Assembly: GCA_964644465.1 (NCBI GenBank)
Contig: CAZXVU010000116.1
Coordinates: 1 to 5,994 of the forward strand
Reading direction: 5' to 3'
From: CAZXVU01 sp964644465
GTDB taxonomy: Bacteria > Chlamydiota > Chlamydiia > Chlamydiales > SM23-39
Length of the DNA: 5,994 nucleotides
Shown piece by piece: positions 1 through 5,994 of this stretch. The position numbers and the translations under genes were made by a program. The number at the start of each line of letters is the position of its first letter. The first letter of the stretch is position 1. The notes under the pieces are model-generated. The model did no database searches. It was given only the letters and a program-made list of their open reading frames with translations, and was not told the DNA's origin.

Positions 1-60
1 ATTTCAATATTACTGAATATTAATGGGATTATTCCTTAAGTATTTCTTAATGAGGCTATT

Positions 61-1254
61 TTAATGCTCTACAGGGCTGATTTTTTTCTGAAAGAGGAAG
101 GCGCTGCAAGAGGCTAGAATCGGCATGATCGCGATAAAAAGAAGAGCTTTTTGGAAGCTTCCTGTTTGATTGCTGAAAATGCCCGTGAGGGCCGGGGAGA
201 TAATTCCCGAGATGGCAAAAAAGCACGTAGAAATGCTCTGCGCAGTTGCTGGATGTCGAGGAAATAAATCTAAGTTGATGGAATAAATGCAGGGATTGAC
301 GAAGTAAGTAAACCCAAGCCCTAAAGAGATCAGAACCATATCGGTTGTCAGCGTGTTAGCGGAAAGAAGAGCGAAAAAACAGATCCCCGAACAGAACAAT
401 CCTAGACAAAGGGGCAGAACGCGAGAGATGCGGATCGATTGGGTCTTTTTCCAAAGATAGTCGGAAAGCCAGCCGCCGATAGTCTGCAGAACGGCGCTTG
501 CCATCCATGGAAACATAATCAGATACCCCGTTTCTTTGAGAGAAATGCCGTGGGTTTGCTGTAAAAAACCAGGCAGCCACATCAGCCCGAAGAAAATCGT
601 GCACCCGAAGCTGAAAAAATTAAAACAATTTGCAAGATAAGGCGCGGAAGTAAAAAAAATGGGCAAACGGGCGATAGGTTCTTTAATTTTTGCAATGGGC
701 TTTTTCTTATAGAAAAAGAGGAACCAGACGATGGCCCAGAGAATGCCTAGATAGCCCAAGATGGCAAACATCGACCTCCATCCTTCTCTTTCGATCAGAT
801 GAGAAATGAAGGGGCCTGCGATGATGGAGGCTACAGGGACTCCTAACAGCGCCATAGAAATAGAGCGCGCTCTCCATTTGGGATCGAGAAAATCGTGGAC
901 TGTTCGCACAATGGCGGGAGAATTAAACCCCTCTGCAAGGCCGAGCAGGACTCTCAAGCTTAACAACGACCAAAATCCGGTAGCCAATCCCATCGACATC
1001 GTAATGAGAGACCAAATCATGGCAGTGGTTCCCCAAATGACAATAGAGCCAAATCGGTCGAGGAAAAAGCCTGCGAAGAGGGTCATGATCAAATATCCAA
1101 CCCCAAAAGCCCCAGCTACAATGCCGAATTGGGCATTATTCAATCCCAATTCATCCTCAATCGGCAAAATGGCGTAAGAAATCGCACTCCGATCGAAATA
1201 ATTGATGATCGTAATCAGCGTCAGAAGAAGAACGATGTAAAGAGGATTTCTCAT
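61..1254 (-). CDS. MFS transporter, anion:cation symporter-like (ACS family)
   Basis: This is an inner-membrane secondary transporter of the major facilitator superfamily, probably moving an organic anion or sugar acid with a cation. The 397 residues contain about twelve hydrophobic segments, at roughly 5-27, 43-63, 71-90, 97-117, 134-153, 162-183, 204-228, 243-263, 279-298, 304-324, 338-358 and 369-389. A charged cytoplasmic loop (KKKPIAKIKEP, 183-193) splits the two six-helix halves. Helix 1 ends in NYFDR (18-22). The loop between helices 2 and 3 has the MFS motif GFFLDRFG (62-69), with a weaker copy, GGWLSDYLWKK, at 260-270 in the second half. Helix 4 has RVLLGLAEG (101-109), a pattern typical of hexuronate, glucarate and phthalate carriers and the SLC17 relatives. 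The length is slightly short for the family but nothing is missing. The ATG has no good Shine-Dalgarno sequence. The gene lies 39 bases downstream of the 261-residue gene on the same strand, so cotranscription is plausible. The substrate cannot be read from the sequence. Confidence 0.9.
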   Translation of the reverse strand: MRNPLYIVLLLTLITIINYFDRSAISYAILPIEDELGLNNAQFGIVAGAFGVGYLIMTLFAGFFLDRFGSIVIWGTTAMIWSLITMSMGLATGFWSLLSLRVLLGLAEGFNSPAIVRTVHDFLDPKWRARSISMALLGVPVASIIAGPFISHLIEREGWRSMFAILGYLGILWAIVWFLFFYKKKPIAKIKEPIARLPIFFTSAPYLANCFNFFSFGCTIFFGLMWLPGFLQQTHGISLKETGYLIMFPWMASAVLQTIGGWLSDYLWKKTQSIRISRVLPLCLGLFCSGICFFALLSANTLTTDMVLISLGLGFTYFVNPCIYSINLDLFPRHPATAQSISTCFFAISGIISPALTGIFSNQTGSFQKALLFIAIMPILASCSAFLFQKKISPVEH

Positions 1255-1293
1255 CAGTTTTAAACTAACCGAGAGAAGAAAAAGGTAAAATCA

Positions 1294-2079
1294 TTATTTT
1301 TTCAGAAAATATTCGACATCTTCGCCATAAAGTGGATCAACCAGTTCGGCCTTGTGATGAAAAACATGCGAGGAGGAAAATTTAGAATCGACAATCACAT
1401 CGCCGCTATCTTTCACCTCAACGACTATTCCAAAATGCGCGGGCTTTTTGTTCACGAAATAAACGATGAGGGATCCCACAACTGGTTTTCCAATTGCCTC
1501 ATATCCCTGTCGAAGAAGAAGAGCTTTTCCCTTCTCAGAAACTAAGATCTTTTTCATAGCAGGAGAAAACCAGGGTTCGTTTCCGAAAACAAAGTCCTGA
1601 CATTCAATTAAACCACGATCTTTGGAAGTGTTTATATAAAGGTCTTGTCCTCTACTGCCTACATGCATCACTTGAGATCTTTCTGAAACATCAATCCCCT
1701 CGATGCGATCTAAAAAATCAAAAAATCTTTCCATCGAAGCACATCGAACCTGTTCATTTTCATGACTTTCAAGTTCCGATTGTGCGCATCTTATATCTCC
1801 AATAAACGTATAATAAGCTTTTGCGTATTGAATGACTTTTTTCGCTAAACTATCGCGTGTTGGTTTTAATTGGATATATTCTTTGGGGCCGATAGAAAGA
1901 TCTTTATGATGACGAAAAAAACTCGCATCAGAATATAACTTTGGGACTTTTTTTTGGAATTGAAGGAGAACTCTTTCTAGATCCTCAGAAGTAAATTTCG
2001 GCATCTTAGAATAGGCAGAAAGAAAGTCTGGATCTGCGCTTTCTCTTATTCTTAAATGGAACTGTGCTGAATAGGTCAT
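1294..2079 (-). CDS. Hypothetical protein with papain-fold (NlpC/P60- or CHAP-like) C-terminal domain
   Basis: I do not recognise this 261-residue protein as a named family. Residues 1-155 are charged and probably helical, with no signal peptide or membrane segment. From about 155 the layout resembles small papain-fold cysteine peptidases and amidases. ECQDFV (159-164) would hold the nucleophile Cys160 at the start of a helix. KPVVGSLIVYF (198-208) matches the 'G-D-hydrophobic-V-Y-F' strand of that fold, with Ser203 replacing the usual Asp. AHFGIVVEV (214-222) gives His215. DSKFSSSHVFHH (231-242), then YGEDVEYF near the end, matches the closing 'SK(W/F)G...H...YG..V.(Y/F)' strands seen in such proteins. 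This supports the fold, not proven activity. Sampled 60-base lines of this gene count about 35-38 % GC, below sampled recD2 lines (53-62 %). The ATG has no Shine-Dalgarno sequence, and a possible -10 lies only 8 bases upstream, so the transcript may be leaderless. It is divergent from the serpin and upstream of the transporter. Confidence 0.75.
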   Translation of the reverse strand: MTYSAQFHLRIRESADPDFLSAYSKMPKFTSEDLERVLLQFQKKVPKLYSDASFFRHHKDLSIGPKEYIQLKPTRDSLAKKVIQYAKAYYTFIGDIRCAQSELESHENEQVRCASMERFFDFLDRIEGIDVSERSQVMHVGSRGQDLYINTSKDRGLIECQDFVFGNEPWFSPAMKKILVSEKGKALLLRQGYEAIGKPVVGSLIVYFVNKKPAHFGIVVEVKDSGDVIVDSKFSSSHVFHHKAELVDPLYGEDVEYFLKK

Positions 2080-2087
2080 GGGCGAAT

Positions 2088-2115
2088 AATATACGCTGAC
2101 TATTCTTAGAATAAA
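2088..2115 (-). promoter_or_regulatory. Weak candidate promoter for the 261-residue gene
   Basis: Read on the minus strand, TATATT (2093-2088) matches five of six bases of a -10 box. TTTATT (2115-2110) matches three of six bases of a -35 box, 16 bases upstream. The predicted start would fall almost on the ATG, giving a leaderless or nearly leaderless message, which agrees with the absence of a Shine-Dalgarno sequence. The palindrome at 2101-2113 lies between the two boxes and overlaps the -35. AT-rich DNA yields such matches easily. Confidence 0.25.
2101..2113. repeat. Perfect inverted repeat, possible operator
   Basis: TATTCT and AGAATA are exact reverse complements around a single T. The site sits between the divergent genes and overlaps the weak promoter proposed for the leftward gene, which is where a repressor site would be expected. 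It is short and AT-rich, so chance cannot be excluded. Confidence 0.3.
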
Positions 2116-2170
2116 ATATGAAAAATTATTTAGATTTTAGCAGGTATGAGAACGCAGTCCTATATTTCTA

Positions 2171-2197
2171 TTAAAATATCGTTCTATTCTTTATGCT
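2171..2197 (+). promoter_or_regulatory. Weak candidate promoter for the serpin gene
   Basis: TTAAAA (2171-2176) resembles a -35 box with four of six matches. TATGCT (2192-2197) resembles a -10 box with four of six. The spacing of 15 bases is shorter than the ideal 17. A start near 2204 would leave a leader of roughly 20 bases that includes the purine-rich ribosome site. No better-spaced pair is visible in the spacer, so the real promoter may differ. Confidence 0.25.
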
Positions 2198-2211
2198 TCC
2201 CGCCAAATTTT

Positions 2212-2220
2212 AGGATGGGG
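2212..2220 (+). promoter_or_regulatory. Ribosome binding site of the serpin gene
   Basis: AGGATGGGG ends five bases before the ATG at 2226. Either AGGA (10 bases away) or the G run (5 bases away) could pair with the 16S tail. It is the clearest ribosome site in the window, and it supports this start and therefore the long N-terminal extension of the serpin. Confidence 0.5.
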
Positions 2221-2225
2221 AATTT

Positions 2226-3737
2226 ATGGCAGCTGTTAATAGAATTTCTTTTGCAGAGATCAACAAAGCCCTCGATCGGGGAGATTTGATCACGACAGAT
2301 TTTCAAGTTGTCAGTAGAAACGGTTTAAAGTGGGTTTGGATCCGCTTTCTTTCCGCTTTTTCTAAGATTTGCTGCTTTAAAGACCCACTGAAATCCTTCC
2401 GCATCAATGAGGTGGCTAAGTCTTTGGCCACTTTTACCGTTAAAAACGAACGTTCGCTCGATCCCGCATCACTCCAGACTCTCGAGCAAATCTTCGCAAA
2501 GCTCAAAGCTAAAGCCGATAAATCTTCACATGGGGCTGAGGTCCACCAGTTATTGTTGAAAGATCAGAACTTGGTGAGACTTTTTCCCTCTCAAGCGCCT
2601 GCCATAGAAAACTACAGAAAAGTGGAGCCAGCGATCGCCAATTTTGCAAACGATCTATGCGCTCGCATTGCAGCTCAAGAGAGAGATAAAAGTTTCTCTA
2701 TTTCTCCTGTCAGCATTCTTGTGGCGCTCGGGATGTGCTTGCATGTGATTAAGCCGGAGAGAAAAGAGGCGTTTCTTGCAACCATTGGGCTTGGCGGACT
2801 GACGGAAATGCAAGCGCATGAGGCAATTGGCGCGGCCATTCAAGGAATCACTTTCCCCGATCATTTTAATAGAGGTACGATTGAGCTGGCTCAAGGCCTT
2901 GCCCGCAAAGAGGGAATCGTTGTGGCTGATTCTCTGACTCGGATTGCTCAACAGACCTATAGAGCAGATTCCATTATTTCTAACAACTTGATGGAACAGG
3001 TAAATAAATGGGTTTCTGCGAAAACACATGGGAAAATTCCGACGCTTCTCTCCGATAATAAATCAGACCTCGTCTTGTTGAATGCGGTTTACTTAGCTTT
3101 TCAATGGGTGGATAAATTCGAGAAGCCAGATTATGGTTGGGGAGTCGAAAACTTCACCTTCGCAGACGCCACAATGGCCCGTGTTTCCATGATGAAACAG
3201 ACAGGGAATTACTCGATCTTCAGAGGCGATCGGTTTGATATGCTGGAGAAGCCCTACCATTCTCCCGATGGGCGCAATCTGTCTCAATTGATTTTTCTCC
3301 CTCATGATCCGCAAGATTTAGAACAGGTAGAAACAAATCTCACCGATGCTCAGATCCGAGCCTCCCGCGCTGCTGCCCGGATGGAGTACGACGTCAATTT
3401 GAGCATGCCCAAAATCAAAATGGAGAGCGCGTTTCATCTGATCGACCTCCTTAAAGAAATGGGACTTCCATTAGACGAACTCGATCGAGAAGTGATCCCC
3501 GACCCAACAGTCTTTATTGGCGATGTGATCCACAAAACGTTTGTTTCTACAGACGAAGATGGGAGTGTGGCCGCTGCTGCGACGGCCGTCATGCTATGCC
3601 GCTGTGCCGCTCCAGATATGCGGATTCCACCTCAGTTTCATATTCGGCATAATTATGCCTATTTCATTATGGATGGAGATACGGTTCTTTTCCGCGGGCG
3701 TGTAGCTGATCGAAATCCGCTGATCGTTGATCCTTAA
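2226..3737 (+). CDS. Serpin (serine/cysteine protease inhibitor) with ~130-residue N-terminal extension
   Basis: A serpin traps a target protease by a one-time conformational change after cleavage of its reactive loop. The 503-residue product has a complete serpin domain from about 133 to 497. Helix A is at 136-149; helix B has ISPVSILVALGM (159-170); VNKWVSAKTHGKI (259-271) and LVLLNAVYLAFQW (282-294) match the conserved helix F and strand 3A regions. LPHDPQDLEQVETNLT follows at 358-373 and LSMPKIKMES at 392-401. HKTFVSTDEDGSVAAAATAV (436-455) carries the inhibitory hinge: small residues A449-A452 at P12-P9 and T453 at P8. The end (HNYAYFIMDGDTVLFRGRV) matches the family C-terminus. Around the scissile bond the sequence reads CRCAAPDM (458-465), so Arg459-Cys460 or Cys460-Ala461 is the likely P1-P1'. 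Residues 1-132 match no domain I know. They lack a Sec signal peptide and include a hydrophobic/aromatic patch at 34-51. Secretion by another route, such as type III, is inference. The gene diverges from the peptidase-like gene and converges on recD2. Confidence 0.95.
   Translation: MAAVNRISFAEINKALDRGDLITTDFQVVSRNGLKWVWIRFLSAFSKICCFKDPLKSFRINEVAKSLATFTVKNERSLDPASLQTLEQIFAKLKAKADKSSHGAEVHQLLLKDQNLVRLFPSQAPAIENYRKVEPAIANFANDLCARIAAQERDKSFSISPVSILVALGMCLHVIKPERKEAFLATIGLGGLTEMQAHEAIGAAIQGITFPDHFNRGTIELAQGLARKEGIVVADSLTRIAQQTYRADSIISNNLMEQVNKWVSAKTHGKIPTLLSDNKSDLVLLNAVYLAFQWVDKFEKPDYGWGVENFTFADATMARVSMMKQTGNYSIFRGDRFDMLEKPYHSPDGRNLSQLIFLPHDPQDLEQVETNLTDAQIRASRAAARMEYDVNLSMPKIKMESAFHLIDLLKEMGLPLDELDREVIPDPTVFIGDVIHKTFVSTDEDGSVAAAATAVMLCRCAAPDMRIPPQFHIRHNYAYFIMDGDTVLFRGRVADRNPLIVDP
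3734..3737. other. Shared palindromic TTAA holding both stop codons of convergent genes
   Basis: The serpin stop (TAA, 3735-3737 on plus) and the recD2 stop (TAA, 3736-3734 on minus) lie within one self-complementary TTAA, so the genes overlap tail to tail by four bases. No intergenic terminator can exist. Each transcript must end inside, or read through, the antisense of its neighbour. I see no strong hairpin with a T run close to either stop. Confidence 0.9.
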
Positions 3738-5920
3738 GCGAATTCCATTTGATACGGGATATTTTTATCAGGGAGATAGGTTTTTGCTGTCTCTCGAAGT
3801 GTTTTTTCCAGACCTGTGTACCGTTTTTGCACTTGGTCGTTTTTCACGGCGATGGCGATCGCTTTTTTTGTTCCCACGAGGTAAACCTGTCTTTTCCCTC
3901 GCGTCACAGCCGTGTAGAGAAGATTGCGGTGAAGCAATTTAAAGTGGGACGTGTGGATCGGGATCACCACGCAGGGGCATTCGCTCCCTTGGTATTTGTG
4001 GATGGACGTTGCATAAGCGAGAACAATTTCATCAAGCTCTGAGAAATCATATTCAGTCAACTTTTCATCAAATGAAATGACCATTTTCTGATCGCTCATA
4101 TCGATCTCGGTTATCCGACCGATGTCGCCATTGTAGACTTTTTTGTCGTAATTGTTCCGAATCTGCATCACTTTATCCGAGACATGGAACCGATGGCCTG
4201 CCCTGAATAGAGGCTTTTCGCTCGGATTTAGGAGATTTTGCAAAGCCTCATTCAGCATTTCAGATCCAATGATCCCTCTTTTCATGGGAGAGAGGACTTG
4301 GATGTCGTCGATCGAATTGAAATGCCAGAGGTAGGGGATTTCTTGGGAGACTAATTGAAGGATCACTTGTTGGATCGCTTCAGGTGTTTCGGCTTCGATG
4401 TAATGGAAATCGCTCCTTTCCGGAGTATAGAGGTCGGGGAACTCTCCGCGATTGATCAAGTGGGCATTGGTGATGATTTTGGATCCTTTTGCCTGCCGGA
4501 AGATCTCTGTCAGACAAGTCACGCCGAGCAGTTCTGAGCTGATTAAATCTTTCAGCACTGTTCCAGCTCCGACGCTGGGAAGCTGATCGATATCTCCGAC
4601 AAAAAGAACCCGCGCATGGCTCGGGATGGCCCTAAGCAGATAAAACAGCAGGGGAGTGTCGATCATGCTCGCTTCATCGATGATGATTAGGTCGCAATCG
4701 AGGAGATTATCTTTCCCTTTCTTAAACCCCCCAGAGCTGAAGTCCATCTCGAGCAGCGCATGGATCGTGAAGGCTTTTTTTCTTGTGATCTGGGTGAGGC
4801 GCTTGGCTGCGCGTCCCGTGGGAGCGGCGAGGAAGATTTTCTCAGTGAGCTTGCATGCGACAGCGAGGATCGCATTCGTGATCGTGCTTTTTCCCGTGCC
4901 CGGGCCCCCCGTGATGATATGCACTTTGTCAGTGAGGGCTTTGATCACCGCGGCCTTTTGCTGCGCAGCGAACTGGATGGAAAGCTGCCCCTGGACCCAA
5001 TCGGCCGCTTTTTCCGCATCGATCGGGCGGATTGCCTGCTGGCTTTTCATCAGCCGCATCAAATCTTTTGAGATTCCAGCTTCATAGGCAAAAAACGGCT
5101 TCAGCCAGATCATGGCGTCTTGCTGGGCAAGTTGGCTTTTTTCTACCAGCGCTTTGACCTCTTTCTCGATGAGTGTAGGTTCAACTTCCAAGATTCCGGC
5201 TGCAATTGGCAAAAAATCGGCCAGGGGGTAGCAAGTATTCCCATCATTGGACAGCTCCCATAGAACAAATTCGATTCCCGCTGAAATCCTTTGGGAGGAC
5301 TGCAGAGCAAAGCCTAGCTTTTGCGCAACTGCATCCGATAGTTTGAATCCGATGCCAAAAACGTCCTTTGCCAGCTTGTAGGGGTTTTCTTTGACCTTCT
5401 CGATACTTTGGTCGCCATAGGCTTTATAAATCCTCTGAGCGTAGCCTGGACTCACTCCGTGGGCTCTTAAAAAGATCATCACTTCGCGGATCGAGCGCTG
5501 CTCATGCCAGCACGCCTTCACCTTTTCCACTTTAGATTCTCCCAGGCCTCTGATTTCCAGAAGACGATGGGGGGCCTCGTCGATCACCTGCAATGTGTCC
5601 AATCCAAAACGGTCGACGATTTTTTTCGCATAGACAGGCCCGATCCCTTTCACGAGGCCCGATTCAAGGTATTTTTGGATGCCGATCAGATCGGAAGGGG
5701 AATCGACCTCATATTCGGTGACTTCGAACTGCCGGCCGTGGGAGGGATGGGTTTTCCAAGCCCCTTTGCAGACGACCGTTTCCCCAGGCTGTATGGTGGG
5801 GATATAGCCAACGATGACGGTGAAATCTTTTTTTTGGGATTCTTTGAGGCGGGCTACTGTGAAGCCGTTTTCCGGCTGCGTATAGACAATTGCCTCGATG
5901 TAGCCGCTGAGTTCGTCCAT
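3734..5920 (-). CDS. recD2: RecD2-like ATP-dependent 5'-3' DNA helicase (exodeoxyribonuclease V alpha-like)
   Basis: This is a superfamily 1B helicase that unwinds DNA 5' to 3' in repair or recombination; the RecD2 class works without RecBC. The 728 residues fit the family length. An N-terminal OB-like region (1-75; GYIEAIVYTQPENGFTVARL at 6-25 is characteristic) is followed by helix-hairpin-helix units at about 88-105 (KGIGPVYAKKI), 120-137 (IRGLGESKVEKV) and 180-203 (FGIGFKLSDAVAQKLG). The motor has Q320/Q321 before motif I GGPGTGKST (338-346), Ia APTGRAAKRL (366-375), II LIIIDEASMID (411-421), III FVGDIDQLPSVGAG (440-453), IV LTEIFRQA (470-477), V ATSIHKYQGSE (637-647) and VI LLYTAVTRGKRQ (667-678). 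All catalytic residues are present, so it should be active. The frame has a TAA upstream and no other ATG, which fixes the start. There is no Shine-Dalgarno sequence, only an A9 tract. Its long 728-residue frame is unbroken despite a C/G-rich Walker A region. Confidence 0.97.
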   Translation of the reverse strand: MDELSGYIEAIVYTQPENGFTVARLKESQKKDFTVIVGYIPTIQPGETVVCKGAWKTHPSHGRQFEVTEYEVDSPSDLIGIQKYLESGLVKGIGPVYAKKIVDRFGLDTLQVIDEAPHRLLEIRGLGESKVEKVKACWHEQRSIREVMIFLRAHGVSPGYAQRIYKAYGDQSIEKVKENPYKLAKDVFGIGFKLSDAVAQKLGFALQSSQRISAGIEFVLWELSNDGNTCYPLADFLPIAAGILEVEPTLIEKEVKALVEKSQLAQQDAMIWLKPFFAYEAGISKDLMRLMKSQQAIRPIDAEKAADWVQGQLSIQFAAQQKAAVIKALTDKVHIITGGPGTGKSTITNAILAVACKLTEKIFLAAPTGRAAKRLTQITRKKAFTIHALLEMDFSSGGFKKGKDNLLDCDLIIIDEASMIDTPLLFYLLRAIPSHARVLFVGDIDQLPSVGAGTVLKDLISSELLGVTCLTEIFRQAKGSKIITNAHLINRGEFPDLYTPERSDFHYIEAETPEAIQQVILQLVSQEIPYLWHFNSIDDIQVLSPMKRGIIGSEMLNEALQNLLNPSEKPLFRAGHRFHVSDKVMQIRNNYDKKVYNGDIGRITEIDMSDQKMVISFDEKLTEYDFSELDEIVLAYATSIHKYQGSECPCVVIPIHTSHFKLLHRNLLYTAVTRGKRQVYLVGTKKAIAIAVKNDQVQKRYTGLEKTLRETAKTYLPDKNIPYQMEFA

Positions 5921-5994
5921 ACAACTTTTTTTTTCGTCCAGGCTAACAGTTTATCCCGTTCATCCTCAAGGGAAAATCGCCTTGCTATAAAATT
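5921..5994 (-). other. Region upstream of recD2: no clear gene; possible tail of an upstream minus-strand frame
   Basis: One minus-strand frame is open from the window edge through these 74 bases. It translates as NFIARRFSLEDERDKLLAW, followed by TKKKVV, and continues 67 bases into recD2 to a TAG at 5856-5854. It could be the C-terminus of an upstream gene overlapping recD2, or merely an open stretch. A run of nine A residues (minus strand, 5934-5926) lies just before the recD2 start. No promoter for recD2 is convincing here; a TTTATAGC near the edge might serve as a -10. Confidence 0.2.
5983..5991 (+). promoter_or_regulatory. Extended -10-like element pointing out of the window
   Basis: TGCTATAAA has the TGn extension plus five of six matches to a -10 box on the plus strand, but no good -35 box stands 16-18 bases upstream. 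It could drive a rightward gene beyond the edge, divergent from recD2. The gene it would serve is not visible. Confidence 0.2.

Larger units (their letters stand above)
2080..2225. promoter_or_regulatory. Divergent intergenic region between the peptidase-like gene and the serpin gene
   Basis: These 146 bases separate two start codons facing away from each other and are clearly AT-rich. They must hold the promoter or promoters of both genes. The one exact structure I see is the inverted repeat TATTCT-T-AGAATA at 2101-2113 (6-base arms, one-base centre). I see no open frame of note and no RNA gene. Confidence 0.6.

Noticed and set aside
1..60. Two AT-only hairpins after the transporter gene (AATATT-4-AATATT at 6-21; TTAAG-5-CTTAA at 36-50) as a terminator.
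   Set aside because: Stems are 5-6 bases with almost no G/C, and no T run follows on the minus strand. They are too weak to call a terminator. Nothing else is visible in this edge.
806..1177. 123-residue plus-strand open frame.
   Set aside because: It lies wholly inside the transporter gene on the opposite strand, has a proline/arginine-heavy composition with no domain, and no ribosome site. It is a shadow frame.
1255..1293. Short ATG frame between the 261-residue gene and the transporter as a leader peptide (stop-start overlap TAATG).
   Set aside because: It ends after nine codons with no ribosome site and no attenuator-like hairpin. It is probably chance.
2226..2400. Sec signal peptide or membrane anchor at the serpin N-terminus.
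   Set aside because: The first 33 residues are charged and lack a hydrophobic core. The patch at 34-51 is interrupted by Lys, Arg and Ser and is too short to be a clear membrane helix.
2655..3029. 124-residue minus-strand open frame inside the serpin gene.
   Set aside because: The serpin on the other strand is unmistakable, and this frame has no family features or ribosome site.
4891..4910. C/G-rich run (CCCGTGCCCGGGCCCCCC) as a hairpin or sequencing-error site.
   Set aside because: It encodes the Gly/Pro-rich Walker A loop of recD2 and the reading frame continues intact on both sides, so coding explains it.
4656..5087. 143- and 103-residue plus-strand open frames over the helicase motor.
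   Set aside because: They are antisense to the conserved motif I-II region of recD2, whose codons explain the openness. They show no recognisable protein features.

Overview
The window carries four full-length genes and almost no spare DNA. It looks like the chromosome of an intracellular or host-associated bacterium. A chlamydia-related organism (an amoeba-associated environmental chlamydia rather than Chlamydia itself) is my best guess. The reasons are a eukaryote-style serpin with a private N-terminal extension, moderate GC, weak Shine-Dalgarno sites, and a stand-alone RecD2-type helicase. This is inference: there is no rRNA or lineage marker here, and other amoeba-associated bacteria are possible.

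Left part, minus strand: a 261-residue protein of unknown function (1294-2079) is followed after 39 bases by a 12-helix major facilitator transporter of the anion:cation symporter type (61-1254). The two could be one transcript. The C-terminal half of the unknown protein has the layout of a papain-fold (NlpC/P60- or CHAP-like) enzyme, with a Cys, a His and a later polar/His segment in the expected order.

Centre: a 146-base AT-rich divergent spacer (2080-2225) holds a 6-base-arm palindrome and weak promoter-like hexamers for both directions. To its right, on the plus strand, is a 503-residue serpin (2226-3737). Its inhibitory fold is complete, including a textbook hinge and an Arg-Cys candidate scissile bond. 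About 130 N-terminal residues belong to no domain I recognise.

Right part, minus strand: a 728-residue RecD2-like DNA helicase (3734-5920) has every SF1 motif intact. It converges on the serpin, and the two genes share a palindromic TTAA in which each gene has its stop codon. The last 74 bases hold a possible end of an upstream reading frame and an A9 tract, but no clear gene.

The most interesting unit is the pair in the middle: a putative cysteine peptidase-like protein and a serpin, divergently transcribed from one short spacer. Both could act on the host or on each other. RecD2 is ordinary housekeeping, and the transporter probably serves metabolite uptake from the host.
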